Shown piece by piece: positions 32,347-39,978 of a stretch of DNA of 64,000 nt (positions are counted from its first letter, which is position 1; the number at the start of each line of letters is the position of its first letter). Made by a program: the position numbers and the translations under genes. Under the pieces are notes generated by a model. That model was not told where the DNA came from. It was given only the letters and a program-made list of their open reading frames with translations, and ran no database searches. The stretch is taken from assembly GCF_002796985.1 (NCBI RefSeq), contig NZ_PEKX01000002.1, positions 124,001 through 188,000 on the forward strand. Direction: 5' to 3'. Source of the DNA: Pseudomonas sp. Lineage in GTDB: Bacteria > Pseudomonadota > Gammaproteobacteria > Pseudomonadales > Pseudomonadaceae.

Positions 32347-33492
32347 TTAACGGCCGCCCATGATCCCGATGTAGTCCTGGGTCCAGCGGCTGTACGGCAC
32401 GAACTTGCCGCCGTCGGCCACCGGGGTTTTCCAGAACGCGATCTTGTCGAACTGGTTGTAGCCGTTGGTGGCGCAGCCTTCGCCGCCCAGCAGGGTGCTG
32501 GCCTTGCAGCCTTCGGGCACGGCCGGCACGGAGCCGAACCAGGCCGCCACGTCGCCCTGGACCTTGGGCTCCAGCGACCAGTTCAGCCACTTGTAGGCGC
32601 AGCTGGGGTGCTGGGCTTCGGCGTGCAGCATGGTGGTGTCGGCCCAGCCGGTGACGCCCTCTTTCGGGAACACGGTGGCGATCGGCTGACCTTCGGCCTT
32701 CAGGGCGTTGGCCTGGTACGGCCAGGCGCTGGACGCGGCGACGCCTTCGTTCTTGAAGTCGCTCATCTGCACGGTGGTGTCGTGCCAGTAGCGGTGGATC
32801 AGGTCATGCTGCTTGCGCAGCAGTTCGACTACGGCGGCGTACTGCTTCTCGTCGAGCTGGTACGGATCGGTGATGCCCAGCTCCGGCTGGGTGGCCTTCA
32901 GGTACAGCGCGGCGTCGGCGACGTAGATCGGGCCGTCGTAGGCCTGCACGCGGCCCTTGTTCGGCTTGCCGTCCGGCAGGTTCTGCGCTTCGAACACGAC
33001 TTTCCAGCTGTCCGGCGCGGTGGGGAAGACCTTGGTGTTGTACATCAGCAGGTTCGGGCCCCACTGATACGGCGCGCCGTAGGTCTTGCCGTTGACCACG
33101 TACCAGGCGGCGTCCTTCAGGCGCGGGTCGATGTTCTTCCAGTTGGGGATCAGCGACGGGTCGATCGGCTGCACGCGCTTGCCATAGATCAGGCGCAGGG
33201 AGGCGTCGCCCGAGGCGGTGACCAGGTCGTAGCCGCCCTTGGCCATCAGGCTGACCATCTCGTCGGAGGTGGCAGCGGTCTTCACGTTGACCTGGCAGCC
33301 GGTGTCCTTCTCGAACTGGCTGACCCAGTCGTAGCTCTTGTCGGACTGGCCGCGCTCGATGTAGCCGGGCCAGGCGATGATGTCCAGGCGGCCTTCGCCT
33401 TTGCCGACTTCCTTCAGGGCTTCGGCGGCCTGGACGCCGGCGCTGGCCAGCAGGGCGGTGGTGATGGCACTGAGCAGTGCAGTCTTGCGCAT
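32347..33492 (-). CDS. ydcS: ABC transporter solute-binding protein (YdcS-like)
   Basis: A 381-residue periplasmic binding protein, the same length as E. coli YdcS. The signal peptide is MRKTALLSAITTALLASAGVQA, then AEALKEVGKGEGRLDIIAWPGY, the start of the PotD-like fold. Ligand-cleft motifs include AATSDEMVSLMAKGGYDLV and QWGPNLLMYNTKVF. YdcS-type proteins are linked to polyamine or putrescine uptake, and E. coli YdcS also has polyhydroxybutyrate synthase activity. It is the first transporter gene, after an aldehyde dehydrogenase. The ATG at 33492 has a GAGAGGGAG site upstream. Confidence 0.88.
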   Translation of the reverse strand: MRKTALLSAITTALLASAGVQAAEALKEVGKGEGRLDIIAWPGYIERGQSDKSYDWVSQFEKDTGCQVNVKTAATSDEMVSLMAKGGYDLVTASGDASLRLIYGKRVQPIDPSLIPNWKNIDPRLKDAAWYVVNGKTYGAPYQWGPNLLMYNTKVFPTAPDSWKVVFEAQNLPDGKPNKGRVQAYDGPIYVADAALYLKATQPELGITDPYQLDEKQYAAVVELLRKQHDLIHRYWHDTTVQMSDFKNEGVAASSAWPYQANALKAEGQPIATVFPKEGVTGWADTTMLHAEAQHPSCAYKWLNWSLEPKVQGDVAAWFGSVPAVPEGCKASTLLGGEGCATNGYNQFDKIAFWKTPVADGGKFVPYSRWTQDYIGIMGGR

Positions 33493-33623
33493 CGGGTGTC
33501 TCCCTCTCGTTGTTGTCTCTATTGGTGGGGCAGTTCAATCGAGCAACGTCCCTCTGTACGGGCGGGCGTGCCGCTCCGGCGGGGACTTTCTTGTGTACCG
33601 GCGGGCGACCCCCGCCGGGTGGT

Positions 33624-35120
33624 TCAATCCAGTCGCTGGCCGTGGCGCGCCATGATGTGGCGCACCACGCTGTAGTCCTGCAGCGAGTCGCTGGACAGGT
33701 CCTTGCCGTAACCCGAGCGCTTGAGCCCGCCGTGGGGCATCTCGCTGGCGAGCATGAAATGGGTGTTGATCCAGGTGCAGCCGTATTGCAGGCGGTTGGC
33801 GATCTGGAAGGCCTTGTCGAGGTTCTGCGTCCACACCGAGGAGGCCAGGCCGTACTCGGACTCGTTGGCCCAGTCCACCGCCTGTTCCAGCTGGTCGAAG
33901 CGGGTCACGGAAACCACCGGGCCGAACACTTCGCGCTGGACGATCTCGTCCTGCTGCTTGCAGCCGGCCAGCAGGGTCGGCTGGTAGTAGAAACCGGGGC
34001 CGGAATGCACCGCGGCGCCAGTGACGCGTTCGATGTGCGGCTGGCTGAGGGCGCGCTCGACGAAGCTGGCCACGCGGTCGCGCTGGCGGGCACTGATCAG
34101 CGGGCTGATCTCGTTGTCGGCGTCACGCTTGCGGGCAAAGCGGATGCTCGCCACGGCGTCGCCCAGTTCGGCGACGAGGCGGTCATGGATACCGGCCTGC
34201 GCGTAGATGCGGCAGGCGGCGGTGCAGTCCTGCCCGGCGTTGTAGTAGCCGTGGGTACGCACGCCCTGGACCACGGCTTCGAGGTCGGCGTCGTTGCAGA
34301 CGATCACCGGCGCCTTGCCGCCCAGTTCCAGGTGGGTGCGTTTCAGGGTGCGCGAGGCGGCCTGGAGAATCTTCTGCCCGGTGACGATGTCCCCGGTGAG
34401 GGACACCATGCGTACCTTCGGATGGCTGACCAGATGGCTGCCGACGCCTTCGCCGCCGCCGCAGACGATGTTGATCACGCCGGCCGGGAGGATTTCCGCC
34501 AGTGCCGGGGCCAGCGCCAGGATGCTCAGCGGGGTGTGTTCGGACGGCTTGAACACCAGGGTGTTACCGGCGGCCAGGGCGGGGGCGATCTTCCACGCGG
34601 CCATCATCAGCGGGTAGTTCCACGGCGCGATGGAGGCGACTACGCCGACCGGGTCGCGGCGCACCATGCTGGTGTGGCCGGGCACGTATTCGCCAGCGAG
34701 CTGGCCCTGCTGGCAGCGCACGGCGCCGGCGAAGAAGCGGAACACGTCGGCGGTGGCCGGAATGTCGTCCTGCCGCGCCAGGTGCAGCGGCTTGCCGCAG
34801 TTCAGCGATTCCAGCTGGGCGAGGTCATTGCCATGCTTTTCGATGGCGTCGGCGATGGCGAGCAGGGCGGTAGCGCGCTGGGCGGGTGTGGTGCGGGCCC
34901 AGGCGGGGAAGGCGCGATGCGCGGCAGCGATGGCCTGCTCGACCTGATCCAGGGAGCCGTCGGCGATGCTGATGAGGGTTTCGCCCGTGGTCGGGTTGAT
35001 GATCGGCTCGGCGATGCCTTCGCCGGCGACCAGTTGGCCGTCGATCAGCAGGGCGGTAGGCAGGGTTGCACCGGTCATCTTGGAAGCTCGTCTTTTATCT
35101 GTCTTGTTTTCAGTGGGCAT
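33624..35120 (-). CDS. Second aminoaldehyde dehydrogenase, paralog of the PatD-like enzyme
   Basis: About 498 residues (484 if ATG 35078 is used). It shows the same landmarks as the enzyme at 27822: VASIAPWNYPLMM, THLELGGKAPV, YNAGQDCTAACR and the C-terminal YGCTWINTHFMLASEMPHGG. By eye well over half of the residues match, so the two arose by duplication. The start at 35120 has GGAG eight bases upstream; the start at 35078 better matches the family N-terminus. It probably oxidises another polyamine-derived aldehyde, such as 3-aminopropanal or the glutamylated form. It heads the minus-strand polyamine gene series. Confidence 0.87.
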   Translation of the reverse strand: MPTENKTDKRRASKMTGATLPTALLIDGQLVAGEGIAEPIINPTTGETLISIADGSLDQVEQAIAAAHRAFPAWARTTPAQRATALLAIADAIEKHGNDLAQLESLNCGKPLHLARQDDIPATADVFRFFAGAVRCQQGQLAGEYVPGHTSMVRRDPVGVVASIAPWNYPLMMAAWKIAPALAAGNTLVFKPSEHTPLSILALAPALAEILPAGVINIVCGGGEGVGSHLVSHPKVRMVSLTGDIVTGQKILQAASRTLKRTHLELGGKAPVIVCNDADLEAVVQGVRTHGYYNAGQDCTAACRIYAQAGIHDRLVAELGDAVASIRFARKRDADNEISPLISARQRDRVASFVERALSQPHIERVTGAAVHSGPGFYYQPTLLAGCKQQDEIVQREVFGPVVSVTRFDQLEQAVDWANESEYGLASSVWTQNLDKAFQIANRLQYGCTWINTHFMLASEMPHGGLKRSGYGKDLSSDSLQDYSVVRHIMARHGQRLD

Positions 35121-35223
35121 ATGCGTGCTCCGGAGGGGGCGATACCCGGAGCTGGCCCTTTGTATGAAGGCAGAGACTAGAGTCCGGGCGTGGGGTCGAC
35201 AAATTCTAATTACTGAAAGCGGC

Positions 35224-35240
35224 GTTCGATTAAATCGAAC
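35224..35240. promoter_or_regulatory. 17-bp inverted repeat, candidate LysR-type operator
   Basis: GTTCGAT-TAA-ATCGAAC is a perfect 7-3-7 inverted repeat fitting the T-N11-A rule for LysR-type regulators (TTCGAT..ATCGAA). It lies about 105 bp upstream of the aldehyde dehydrogenase start and just downstream of a LysR gene. ATCGAA also recurs near 36368-36374, on the other side of the LysR gene. Confidence 0.5.
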
Positions 35241-35264
35241 GGGCACCGTTGTTGCGCCAAACCC

Positions 35265-35352
35265 GTAGGGCGCATAACGCCACAAGCGTTATCCGCCATC
35301 GGTGCCTCCGCGATCCCCGTCGGCGGATAACCGCAAGCGGTTATGCGCCCTA
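35265..35352. repeat. Long imperfect palindrome of the GTAGGGCGCATAAC type
   Basis: The left arm (35265-35297) starts GTAGGGCGCATAACG and the right arm (35321-35352) ends GTTATGCGCCCTAC; inside each arm GCGTTATCCGCC / GGCGGATAACCGC adds pairing. It is a fourth intergenic repeat family in the window, at the 3' end of the LysR gene. Confidence 0.8.
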
Positions 35353-35355
35353 CGT

Positions 35356-36267
35356 TTAGATCGACAGTTTCTTCGCGTTGGGCTGTTCGCGCGCCACGGT
35401 GAGGAACGGGTCCACCAGCGGCGGCCGCGCGGTGCCACGGCGCCAGGCCAGGCCGACGTCCAGCGGCTCGGAGAGATCCACCAGCGGCCGAGCCTCGATG
35501 ATGTCGCCTTCCAGCGACCAGGGGCGGTAGGTCATGTCCGGCTGGATCGACAGGCCCAGCCCCGCTGCCACCAGGCTTCGCACCGCTTCCACGGACGCGG
35601 TGCGCAGCGTTACCTGCGGCACCAGCCCGGCGCGCGACCAGATGCGCTGGGTGTGCAGGCCCATCTCGTCGGCGTTCAACTGGATCAATGGCTCGCCCGC
35701 CACGTCGGCCAGGCCGATGCTGTCGCGTTCCAGCAACGGGTGCTGTGCTGGCAGCCAGAGGCGGTGCGGCGAGTGGGTCAGTACCTCGGTCTGCAGGGCG
35801 TGGCGGTCTTCCAGGTTGGAGAGGATCAGCACGCCGACATCGATCTCGCCGCTCACCAGCAGGTGCTCAATGTACGGGCGTTCGTCCTCCACCACGCGGG
35901 TCTGCACGTTAGGGTAGGCGCGCTGGAAACGGTTGATCAGGTCCGCCAGGTAATACCCCGCCACCAGGCTGGTCACCCCGATGGTCAGGCTGCCGGCCAC
36001 CTGGTTGGTGCTCTGCTGCAGGCTGCGCTTGGCGTTCTCCACCGTCGCCAGGATCAGGTGCGCCTGGCGCAGGAACTGGTGGCCCTGGTGAGTCAGTGTC
36101 ATGCCCTTGGCGTGGCGGTCGAACAGGCGCACACCGATCTCCTCTTCCAGTTGCTGGATGGCGAGGGTCAGGGTGGACTGGGAAATGAACACCGCCTGGG
36201 CGGCGGCGGAGATCGAGCCGGTCTCGGCGACGGCGATGAAATGGCGAATCTGGCGAAGCGTCATCAT
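35356..36267 (-). CDS. LysR-family regulator of the polyamine locus
   Basis: A 303-residue LTTR. The winged HTH is at residues about 3-62 (RQIRHFIAVAETGSISAAAQ, STLTLAIQQLEEEIGVRLFD), and the effector domain begins VAGSLTIGVTSLVAGYYL near residue 92. Its position directly upstream of the aldehyde dehydrogenase/ydcSTUV series, with a 7-3-7 inverted repeat between them, makes that series its likely target. The start is ATG 36267; the second ATG three bases later is equally possible. Confidence 0.88.
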   Translation of the reverse strand: MMTLRQIRHFIAVAETGSISAAAQAVFISQSTLTLAIQQLEEEIGVRLFDRHAKGMTLTHQGHQFLRQAHLILATVENAKRSLQQSTNQVAGSLTIGVTSLVAGYYLADLINRFQRAYPNVQTRVVEDERPYIEHLLVSGEIDVGVLILSNLEDRHALQTEVLTHSPHRLWLPAQHPLLERDSIGLADVAGEPLIQLNADEMGLHTQRIWSRAGLVPQVTLRTASVEAVRSLVAAGLGLSIQPDMTYRPWSLEGDIIEARPLVDLSEPLDVGLAWRRGTARPPLVDPFLTVAREQPNAKKLSI

Positions 36268-36516
36268 GGTGATTGGCCGCTGGCACGCGGAGCCTCGATC
36301 TAGAGCCTTGTCTAGCCGCTCTCGGCGCTTTTCATTGTTGATTATCGAAAATCTATAGGAGCATTCTTTTTAATCGAATGAAAGCGGCCTATTTGCCCTG
36401 CGGACCCGCCGGCAAAGGCCCGCAATATTCGGAAGCACACTGTCGCTGCGCCGTTATCCGCCTGCGAGCTAGAGTCGGAGGTCAGATTTTTTGCCTCGAT
36501 CAAAGTGGAGATCGCC
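36268..36516. other. Divergent intergenic region, AT-rich in part
   Basis: This 249-bp gap separates the LysR gene from the first DUF533 gene. It has an AT-rich block (36330-36380) with TTGATTATCGAAAATC and TAATCGAATG, possible LysR autoregulatory half-sites. No gene is visible. Confidence 0.45.
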
Positions 36517-37239
36517 ATGAATACACGCGGCCTGCTCGACCAACTGCTCAAATCCGGCCAGGACCTTCTGCAGAACAAGGGCGTCGCCCGGCAGGACGGC
36601 GGTCAGTCATCTTCTTCGTCCGGCAAGGCTGGCGGCCTCGACCTGGGCAGCCTGCTCACCGGCGCCGGTGGCGGCGCCCTGGCCGCAGGCGCGCTGGGCC
36701 TGCTGATGGGCAGCAAGAAGGCGCGCAAGGTCGGCGGCAAGGTCGTCACCTACGGCGGCCTAGCAGCGCTGGGCGTGCTCGCCTACAAGGCCTACGGCAA
36801 CTGGCAGCAGAAGCAGGCCAGCGCCCCGCGCGGCGAACCGCAGACCGTCGACCGCCTGCCGCCGGCACAAGCCGAGCAGCACAGCCACGCCATCCTGCGG
36901 GCTATCGTTGCCGCCGCCAAAGCCGACGGCCATATCGATGATCGCGAACGCCAACTGATCGATGGCGAGATCGCCAAGCTCACCGGCGACCTCGAACTGC
37001 AGGGCTGGCTTGATCGCGAACTGGCCAAACCGCTGGATCCGGCTGAAGTTGCCCGCGCCGCCACCAGCGAGGAAATGGCTGCCGAGATGTACCTGGCCAG
37101 CCTCCTGATGGTCGACGAGACCAGCTACATGGAACGCGCTTACCTCGACGAGCTGGCCCGCCAGCTGAGCCTCGACGCCGGCCTCAAGGTCGAGCTGGAA
37201 GCCCAGGCGCAGAAGGCGCTGGACGCCGTACCCGCGTGA
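36517..37239 (+). CDS. DUF533/TerB-like inner-membrane-associated protein, copy 1
   Basis: A 240-residue protein of the YebE/DUF533 type. The N-terminus is an amphipathic helix (MNTRGLLDQLLKSGQDLLQN), followed by a glycine-rich hydrophobic stretch (about residues 42-92, LLTGAGGGALAAGALGLLMG and VTYGGLAALGVLAYKAYGNW). The C-terminal about 120 residues are a TerB-like helical domain with the acidic metal-site pattern KADGHIDDRERQLIDGEI. The ATG at 36517 follows GTGGAGATC. E. coli YebE is envelope-stress induced; the mechanism is unknown. A paralog follows. Confidence 0.83.
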   Translation: MNTRGLLDQLLKSGQDLLQNKGVARQDGGQSSSSSGKAGGLDLGSLLTGAGGGALAAGALGLLMGSKKARKVGGKVVTYGGLAALGVLAYKAYGNWQQKQASAPRGEPQTVDRLPPAQAEQHSHAILRAIVAAAKADGHIDDRERQLIDGEIAKLTGDLELQGWLDRELAKPLDPAEVARAATSEEMAAEMYLASLLMVDETSYMERAYLDELARQLSLDAGLKVELEAQAQKALDAVPA

Positions 37240-37417
37240 CCTTCCTCGCAATAGGTGACTGAAGTCGGCGCCAGGCGGCAATCGCCTGGCTCGCCGTCTC
37301 TCGCGACCGCAGGCTTCGCCCCGGGTGTCCCGCCAGGCACCCGGCCCGGCGAACGGCGCTGGCGCATCGGTGTGGCGGGACTATCGTTGCCCAACGCATA
37401 GCGAGAGTTGTCATCTC

Positions 37418-38284
37418 ATGAATGCTGGTTCTCTTCTTGAACAACTGCTCAAGGCAGGTCAGAACTCATTGCTGCAACAGGCAGGCGACGCTGTAAAGCG
37501 CGCCACACAGGCTGGCGAGGGTCAATCCATGAATACTGCAGGTCTACTGGAACAACTGCTGCGGGCCGGACAAGGCGCGTCGGCGCAACAACAGAGCGGC
37601 GGCGGTGGCGCCGATAGCCTGGGTGGCCTGCTTGGCGGCCTGCTGGGCGGTGGCGGGGCCGGCGGCCTCGGTTCGATCCTCGGCGGCGGTAGCAGTGGCG
37701 GCCTCGGCGGTTTGGGCGGCCTGCTTGGTGGAATGCTCGGCGGCAACAGCGCTGGCGGCGTGCCGCAGGGGCGCTCCAGCGGCGGCGGCACCAACTACGC
37801 GATGCTCGCCTCACTGGGCATGATGGCCTTCCAGGCCTACCAGAACTGGCAGCGCCAGCAGCCGGCCAGCGCGCCGCAGCAATCACTGATGACCGTCGAC
37901 CAACTCGATGGCCCGGATGCCGAGGCCCATAGCCATGCGATCCTTTGCGCCCTGATCGCCGCTGCCAAGGCTGATGGCCGTATCGATGAGAAAGAGAAAG
38001 CGGCCATCCAGGCAGAAATTTCCCGTCATACCGGTGAACCCGAGCTGCAAGCCTGGCTCGACGCCGAAGTGCGCAAGCCGCTGGACGCCGCTGAAGTCGC
38101 CGAGTCTGCTCAGGGCGATCCCGCCGTGGCCGCCGAGATGTATCTGGTCAGTGTGATGCTGGTGGACGATCAGCAGGGTGCCGAACGCACCTATCTGGAC
38201 GAGCTCGCCTACAACCTCAACCTTGCCCCGGAGCTCCAGGCGCACCTGGAACAGCAAGCCAAGGCCGGCGGTGAAATGGCTTGA
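37418..38284 (+). CDS. DUF533/TerB-like protein, copy 2, with duplicated N-terminal motif
   Basis: A 288-residue paralog of the previous gene (KADGRIDEKEKAAIQAEI aligns with KADGHIDDRERQLIDGEI). The N-terminal helix occurs twice: AGSLLEQLLKAGQNSL near residue 3 and TAGLLEQLLRAGQGAS near residue 40. The second copy has its own ATG (37529) with GAGGG upstream and may be the true or an additional start, giving 251 residues. A long glycine-rich segment (LGGLLGGLLGGGGAGGLGSI) replaces the first hydrophobic stretch of copy 1. The tandem paralogs likely arose by duplication. Confidence 0.8.
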   Translation: MNAGSLLEQLLKAGQNSLLQQAGDAVKRATQAGEGQSMNTAGLLEQLLRAGQGASAQQQSGGGGADSLGGLLGGLLGGGGAGGLGSILGGGSSGGLGGLGGLLGGMLGGNSAGGVPQGRSSGGGTNYAMLASLGMMAFQAYQNWQRQQPASAPQQSLMTVDQLDGPDAEAHSHAILCALIAAAKADGRIDEKEKAAIQAEISRHTGEPELQAWLDAEVRKPLDAAEVAESAQGDPAVAAEMYLVSVMLVDDQQGAERTYLDELAYNLNLAPELQAHLEQQAKAGGEMA

Positions 38285-38343
38285 TACCAGTCAGCGCAGG
38301 ACTGTAGGAGCATTCGTACCATTTGACGGTCAGAGGGCTCGGA

Positions 38344-38373
38344 CGAACGCACCCGCCCGGTGCGTTCGTTCCT
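38344..38373 (+). terminator. Hairpin between the DUF533 gene and ecotin
   Basis: CGAACGCACC / GGTGCGTTCG with a 5-base loop followed by TTCCTC, 60 bp after the DUF533 stop and 20 bp before the ecotin ribosome binding site. It could terminate the upstream message or structure the ecotin leader. Confidence 0.6.
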
Positions 38374-38393
38374 CAATCCTGCAAGGAGGCTTC

Positions 38394-38876
38394 ATGCCGT
38401 TCGTACGTTTCACCCTCCCCACCGCGCTGCTGCTCAGCGCCACCGCCACCTTCGCCAACGCCGCCAAGCTCGAAGACGTCGCCCCTTATCCCAAGGCCGA
38501 AGACGGCTTCGTGCGCCAGGTCATCCACCTGCCCAAGCAGGCGCAGGAAGAGAATTTCAAGGTCGAGATCCTCGCCGGCAAGACGCTGACCGTCGACTGC
38601 AACCGCCAGCGCCTGGGCGGCACCCTGGAAGAGAAGACCCTGGAAGGCTGGGGCTACTCCTACTATCGCCTGGACCAGGTCAGTGGCCCGGCCAGCACCC
38701 TGATGGCCTGCCCGGATGGCAAGACTCGCAAGGATTTCGTCCCGGTGGTCGGTGACGGCTTCGTGCTGCGCTACAACAGCAAGCTGCCGATCGTGATCTA
38801 CGCGCCGAAGGACGTCGAAGTCCGCTATCGCCTGTGGTCCGCTTCCGACAAGGTCGAGAAGGCCCGCGCGGAGTAG
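38394..38876 (+). CDS. eco: Ecotin, periplasmic serine-protease inhibitor
   Basis: A 160-residue ecotin. The signal peptide MPFVRFTLPTALLLSATATFANA is followed by AKLEDVAPYPKAEDGFVRQV. The two disulfide cysteines are C69 in TVDCNRQRLGG and C106, and the reactive-site loop GPASTLMACPDG has Met104 at P1, as in E. coli. The FVLRYNSKLPIVIYAP segment is the secondary protease-binding region. Ecotin dimers in the periplasm protect against trypsin-, elastase- and chymotrypsin-like proteases. The AAGGAGG site at 38382-38388 is excellent. A decayed copy of its 3' end lies 7.7 kb away, beyond the RTX protease cassette. Confidence 0.95.
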   Translation: MPFVRFTLPTALLLSATATFANAAKLEDVAPYPKAEDGFVRQVIHLPKQAQEENFKVEILAGKTLTVDCNRQRLGGTLEEKTLEGWGYSYYRLDQVSGPASTLMACPDGKTRKDFVPVVGDGFVLRYNSKLPIVIYAPKDVEVRYRLWSASDKVEKARAE

Positions 38877-39006
38877 GGCGCATGCCTCCAGGCTTAATTT
38901 TTGGCGGCTCTGGGGCTGCCGAGAAGACCCATGTTGCCGACTGGAACCGGCCCCGTGCTGACGTGCATGGGGCCTGTTCTATCCAGTCTCAATTGCCGCC
39001 TTTCTG

Positions 39007-39915
39007 TTACCCCAAAGCTCCGCTCCAACGTTTCTGACAGGACTGAAGGAACCCATTGCGCTGTTCTCGGCTTTCGCCGTGCTTTGATATCTCGTAGGTC
39101 ATTAGTTGCGGAATCAATTCGAGACCTGCTTCGACGTCTTGCCGGGCGAGAGCAGGTGGCCACGTCCAGCGCAATAGAGGTTCGACTGTTTGAATTTGCC
39201 TGAGCGATAATTCTGGAAAGAACTCTGCCATGACGCGTTGACGTACGACTGGAAACGCAGCAGCCATACGGCTATTGCCTTTTGTTTGCTGAGTGGAATG
39301 TACGCGATAACGAAGCAAAACTTGTGGCAAGTTGGCGAATTTTGCCCCGCAGAGCATCGCTTGAACGAAGTAGCCGTAGTCGGCAGTACCTTGCAAGTTT
39401 GGGTCGAAATATAATTGATTGGACTCGGTGAAAGAGCGACGAATCATTACGGTTGGATTGATTATGTTATGCGTTCCGGGAAGAAAGTTTGATTTTATTT
39501 GATCATCACTCAGAGGGGCTTTGATTAGATGTTCTTCCTCGGTTCCCAAACTCTTTAGTGAGCCACTAATTATTGCAATCTCCGGATTATTATCGAGAAA
39601 CGCAACCTGCAACGCTAAACGCTGTGGCTCGGAAATATCATCTTGGTCAGAATGTGCGATATAGCTTCCTTGAGCTAGGCGGTGGCCTATGTTGGTAGTG
39701 CTGGCGGTTCCGAGATTCGTCGAGTTTTCGAAGTGCCTGATTCGACTGTCGTGGGCTTGGTATTTTTTTGAAATGTCGCAGCTATTATCTTTTGATCCAT
39801 CATCTATCAGTATGATTTCAAAATCGCGGAAACTTTGTGCTAGCAGTGAGTCCAGGCAGAGGGATAAATGTTCTGAGCCATTGTATATGGGGAGTACAAT
39901 ACTGACTTTTGGCAT
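39007..39915 (-). CDS. Family 2 glycosyltransferase
   Basis: A 302-residue GT-A fold transferase: VSIVLPIYNGSEHLSLCLDS at the N-terminus, the nucleotide-contact IILIDDGSKDNS near residue 35, and the DXD-like metal motif HSDQDDI near residue 90. The later FDPNLQGTADYGYFVQAML resembles the acceptor-side region. No membrane helix is visible. It is the last gene of the minus-strand RTX-protease/type I secretion group and shares its lower GC content. It may glycosylate a surface or secreted product; a link to the protease is inferred only from position. Confidence 0.85.
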   Translation of the reverse strand: MPKVSIVLPIYNGSEHLSLCLDSLLAQSFRDFEIILIDDGSKDNSCDISKKYQAHDSRIRHFENSTNLGTASTTNIGHRLAQGSYIAHSDQDDISEPQRLALQVAFLDNNPEIAIISGSLKSLGTEEEHLIKAPLSDDQIKSNFLPGTHNIINPTVMIRRSFTESNQLYFDPNLQGTADYGYFVQAMLCGAKFANLPQVLLRYRVHSTQQTKGNSRMAAAFPVVRQRVMAEFFPELSLRQIQTVEPLLRWTWPPALARQDVEAGLELIPQLMTYEISKHGESREQRNGFLQSCQKRWSGALG

Positions 39916-39946
39916 TGCGGTGAGCTCTAAAAGTTTAAGGCGGCAA

Positions 39947-39970
39947 GGCGGCGATAACTTGATCGCCGCC
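39947..39970 (-). terminator. Hairpin between the RTX protease and glycosyltransferase genes
   Basis: GGCGGCGAT / ATCGCCGCC with a 6-base loop, 9 bp after the protease stop. It probably separates or attenuates the glycosyltransferase message. Confidence 0.6.
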
Positions 39971-39978
39971 CTGAATTA

